A program made the translations under genes and the position numbers. Below are positions 61,333 to 64,000 of a stretch of 64,000 nt of DNA, piece after piece (within the stretch, counting starts at the first letter, position 1; every line of letters starts with the position of its first letter). Below the pieces are notes generated by a model. It saw only the letters and a program-made list of their open reading frames with translations, was not told the DNA's origin and did no database searches. Source of the stretch: Rhabditoides inermis (Eukaryota; Nematoda; Chromadorea; Rhabditida; Rhabditidae). The stretch covers positions 124,001-188,000 of the forward strand of contig CAWZYM010000055.1 of assembly GCA_963966185.1 (NCBI GenBank), given 5' to 3'.

Positions 61333-61787
61333 AATTTCTCTCCGATAAGCTCCGCCCCCTTTCCCAGACGACTCCACCGGTTTATTTTGCCCTATTCTCT
61401 CGTTGCATCATTGATCAACAAATATTAATGTCAAATATTTATTCGGAAACAACCAACGTGAACTCTAAAAACCACACATGGCACAGGTAAATTGGTCAAA
61501 AGTCAGTCAAAGATGGCATAAGAGGGCGAAGAAGAGGGCGCGTCTCTGGGCCAGCGTCGGCAGCTCGTCGGCAGCTCCGGCTTCTCCGCGATGAACTTGA
61601 TCACATCCAACGAGCGCCGCCGTCGCCGACACTGCAACACAACAATCAAAATTATCGATATGTCAACATCATCAATGCATCGGCCAGATTCAATTATAAA
61701 AAATCGGTTTAGCAATTATTTAGGCTCAACTGTTCCTCCCATTTCCACTATTCATCGTTCCTCCTCACCCCTCACCTCGAATTCCAA

Positions 61788-64000
61788 TCAGCAGCTGTTC
61801 TTCGTCCAAATGCCCCTCTTGCCGTCGTACACGGGCCGAATGATGACAACGTACTCGCCGTACGAGCTGATCATAGTCGCGATCATCTCACTGTAAGTTA
61901 GGGATAACAAGTCACACGACACGAACGACGAACACTATACAAGCCACATCTCATACATGAAACCTATCAGTTCGAGTCACATTTCAAGTGAAAAGCGTTC
62001 ACTGACCGGTTGATCTTGCGCGGGCAGTGGTCGTGGGTCGTGCTGGACATCGAACTGGTAGTACTGGTTGGTAACTCCCGGGAGTCGCTGGCGCCGTCCT
62101 GCCCCCCGCACCTCCTCAAAGCACCTACAATCACTTCAGTCAACACAACAATTATATAAACATGTAGTATCGGCGGGTCTAACTGACAGCGAATGTCGAC
62201 AACAACATGAGTGAACCTGACTGAGTATCGAACACTGAATGGAATCCTCTTCTTCTCCCTCTATATTATACCCTTCCTATCTCCTCCCTGCCTCTCCCAC
62301 TCACAATTACCACTCGCAATGTCCAGATCGGGAGACGGCGACTTCCTTCCGCCATTGCAGACGAGAACGCATCCGCACGGAATCACGGCGGACACAACTC
62401 GTCCGTTACCCTAAACGTAAACGTTCAGTCAAAACAACGATGTCAACCTGAATGTGAGGCGCGCTTTTCGTACCTGTATTTTTTTTTACCTGTTTCGTAC
62501 CTGATTCGTACCTGATTTCGTACCTGTTTCGTACCTGATTTTGCTCACTGCAAAATGTCAAGAAAACTGTAAAAAAATCCGCAAGAGAGTGAGAGGGGTT
62601 GTAAGCCCCGCCCATCGCTTGCGAATCATATATTTCGCCGTTGGCAGAGTGGCATGTGGGATCCAAGTCGACTATACTATAAAATGAAATGAAACAAACA
62701 AACAAATCAAACAAAATAAATAATGAAAAATACGAAAAAAAACGCCATTGTGGCAAAAGAGTACAACATTATTTTATTATTCGAAGTAGAGCGCGATTAA
62801 TAAAACCCTTTCCCCTCTGCGGGTGGGGCGCAGGTGGCACGCTAATCGCGCCCCACCCGCGCGCCACCCGCATCTCACCCGCAGCTCAACCGCGCCCCAC
62901 TAGCGTGCCACCCGCAAATGTCCCCAATCGGCTCTCAACCCGCGCCCCACCCGCACTCTGTAGTCAGTGAGCGTCTAGGATGGCATTGTCGGCAGCTGTA
63001 GGAGACGTAGATGGAGTAGAGCATTTTATTCTTCTACGATTTCAACCAGACAAGCATATATTGGCGATTGGTGAAGAAATCGCATGGCAGAGTCGATGGT
63101 GCTCTATAAGGTGATATAGGTGGTTTTTGTTCAATATGCAAATTTGGTCAGTTAGGGACCACTACATCAAATTAGCCAGTTTTGGTCCAAAGTAACATTT
63201 TCAAAAGAATCGAATATATGCAAACTTACTACTTTTCATGTCATAACTTCTTACGATTTGAGTTTATTAAAAATCATTTTATATGAAGTGTTCTACAGTG
63301 GGTGGGCAAATCAGTTCCCGCCAGTAGAGAGCGCAGAGTGAACAGTGTGCGAGGCTGCAAAAATCGATAGCGAGAGCACGCAAATAAATTCGCATTCAAA
63401 CTTTCGCGCGCGCGCAATTTTCAAATGCGGGACGGACGAGCGGAGTGGTGGCGGAACTAAATATGCCCTGGACTGTAGAATGTTAAGACAAATCGAACGA
63501 GCTATTGAAATGTTACTTTGGACAAAACTGGCTGATTTGAGGTAGTGGTCCCTTAACTGACCAAATTTGCATATTGAACCAAAACCACCGATACCACTTT
63601 ATAGAGCACCCTTGAAAACTCCTATGTGCACACACCTAGATCCTACGTGTGATATAAGAAAGCCATGCATCGTATGACAGAGATCTATCAGAAGAAGTCA
63701 GCTCTCATTAATTGCTCTTTAATACCATTCAACGGATTTTAGCAGGCATTCGATTATGATTGCATAGTCAGAACAAAACATTATCAAATTAAAATGGAAA
63801 ATGTTATTCAAATTCATAAGTTATTCGTTGTCGATAAAGACAAAATCATAGTCACATAATTAATATGTATTCGATGCGTATTCCTTCAATTGATGCATGA
63901 ATCCGTCGTTGGGCCGTATACCTTCAACAACAGTTTAAACCCAGCACACTGGATAGTCGATATTTGTACCTGGACGGGCTGATTTCGTCACATCTATGGC
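61788..64000 (-). CDS. Unrecognised minus-strand gene, 3' part (5' part beyond the window)
   Basis: Five exons join in phase: 64000-63970 (partial), 62671-62568, 62410-62311, 62124-62007 and 61890-61788 (stop TGA), about 151 aa within the window. Exons 2-5 have high C/G-ending codon use. Readable parts: DLDPTCHSANGEIYDSQAMGG; VSAVIPCGCVLVCNGGRKS; RRCGGQDGASDSRELPTSTT; CPRKINREMIATMISSYGEY; IIRPVYDGKRGIWTKNSC at the end. Cysteine-rich and glycine-rich in the middle, no membrane segment seen, no family recognised; an extracellular protein is the natural guess. Exon 4 can be read in a second plausible frame, and another coding-like block at 61632-61505 is not joined. The 1.3-kb intron before exon 2 holds two repeats. 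Confidence 0.5.
62468..62541 (+). repeat. CGTACCTG minisatellite
   Basis: Five to six imperfect units of TTTCGTACCTGA type in the intron between the second and third exon of the right-end gene. Confidence 0.9.
62815..62966. mobile_element. GC-rich foldback element, copy 4
   Basis: Starts CTCTGCGGGTGGGGCGC and ends CCCCACCCGCACTCTGTAGTCA, the inverse of the terminus at 61184. Its halves also pair with each other. Confidence 0.6.
63090..63620. mobile_element. 0.5-kb inverted-repeat (MITE-like) element
   Basis: About 63093-63185 (GTGCTCTATAAGGTGATATAG, AATATGCAAATTTGGTCAGTTA) is repeated inversely at about 63500-63613. The interior has no coding frame beyond chance. The stretch CCCTTAACTG(A/G)CCAAAT also occurs at 50158 inside the 1.7-kb element, so the two are probably related. 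Confidence 0.75.
63621..63969. other. AT-rich DNA at the right edge
   Basis: Intron of the right-end gene; no feature seen. Confidence 0.5.

Noticed and set aside
61505..61632. Minus-strand coding-like block (SLDVIKFIAEKPELPTS) downstream of the right-end gene
   Set aside because: Good acceptor and stop, but no upstream exon joins it in phase and two frames are equally plausible; mentioned, not modelled.

Overview
The window looks like nuclear DNA from a nematode, most consistent with a diplogastrid such as Pristionchus. Evidence: genes split into many short exons with TTTCAG/TTGCAG acceptors, start codons placed right after an acceptor-like AG (the usual look of spliced-leader trans-splicing), a ground-like (hedgehog-related) gene, a 12-cysteine DUF19/CPG4-like secreted protein, and highly GC-ending codons in AT-rich surroundings with abundant (GA/CT)n tracts. 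The genus is an inference; no assembly or species label was used.

Layout. 0-12 kb is compact: the 3' part of rps-3 (+), a RidA/UK114 deaminase (+), an 883-aa proline-rich coiled-coil protein with C-terminal WH2-like motifs (+), a C1orf131/DUF4602-like nucleolar protein (+), the SR splicing factor Tra2/RSP-8 (+) and an unrecognised basic protein (-). 12-27 kb is one 15-kb gene, the spliceosome-associated CWF19L2 homologue (-, 12 exons, 456 aa). Its introns hold an opposite-strand PAN-domain secreted gene, a 2.2-kb nested palindrome, and a TTAA-bracketed 2.76-kb segment with unresolved exons. 27-36 kb has a truncated LINE, two copies of a roughly 0.9-kb repeat family, a ground-like gene (+), and the DUF19/CPG4-like gene (+), whose introns hold a small antisense gene, paired GC-rich foldback elements and a tRNA-His-like gene. 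36.5-39.5 kb is an 11-exon neuropeptide-type GPCR (-) with tRNA-Ala in one 127-bp intron and a whole cysteine-rich secreted gene on the opposite strand in another. 39.5-43 kb is simple-repeat-rich and has no gene I can support. 43-60.5 kb is all minus strand: GTF2H5 (TFIIH), an ATF-7-like bZIP factor whose 3.75-kb intron carries a 1.7-kb hairpin transposon, and a complete cct-5 (CCT epsilon) with one GC-AG intron. The right end holds the 3' part of an unrecognised minus-strand gene and further foldback/MITE elements.

The housekeeping genes cover translation (rps-3), folding (cct-5), splicing (CWF19L2, Tra2), ribosome assembly (DUF4602) and transcription/repair (GTF2H5, ATF-7). They share no pathway; proximity may reflect co-transcription in places (rps-3/RidA, cct-5/atf-7). 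The striking theme is nesting: at least three protein-coding units and two tRNA genes sit inside introns of other genes, four of the five on the strand opposite their host, and the large introns are otherwise filled by inverted-repeat elements. Exon limits were derived by hand from splice signals and phase; every multi-exon model listed as complete has consistent phases unless stated.
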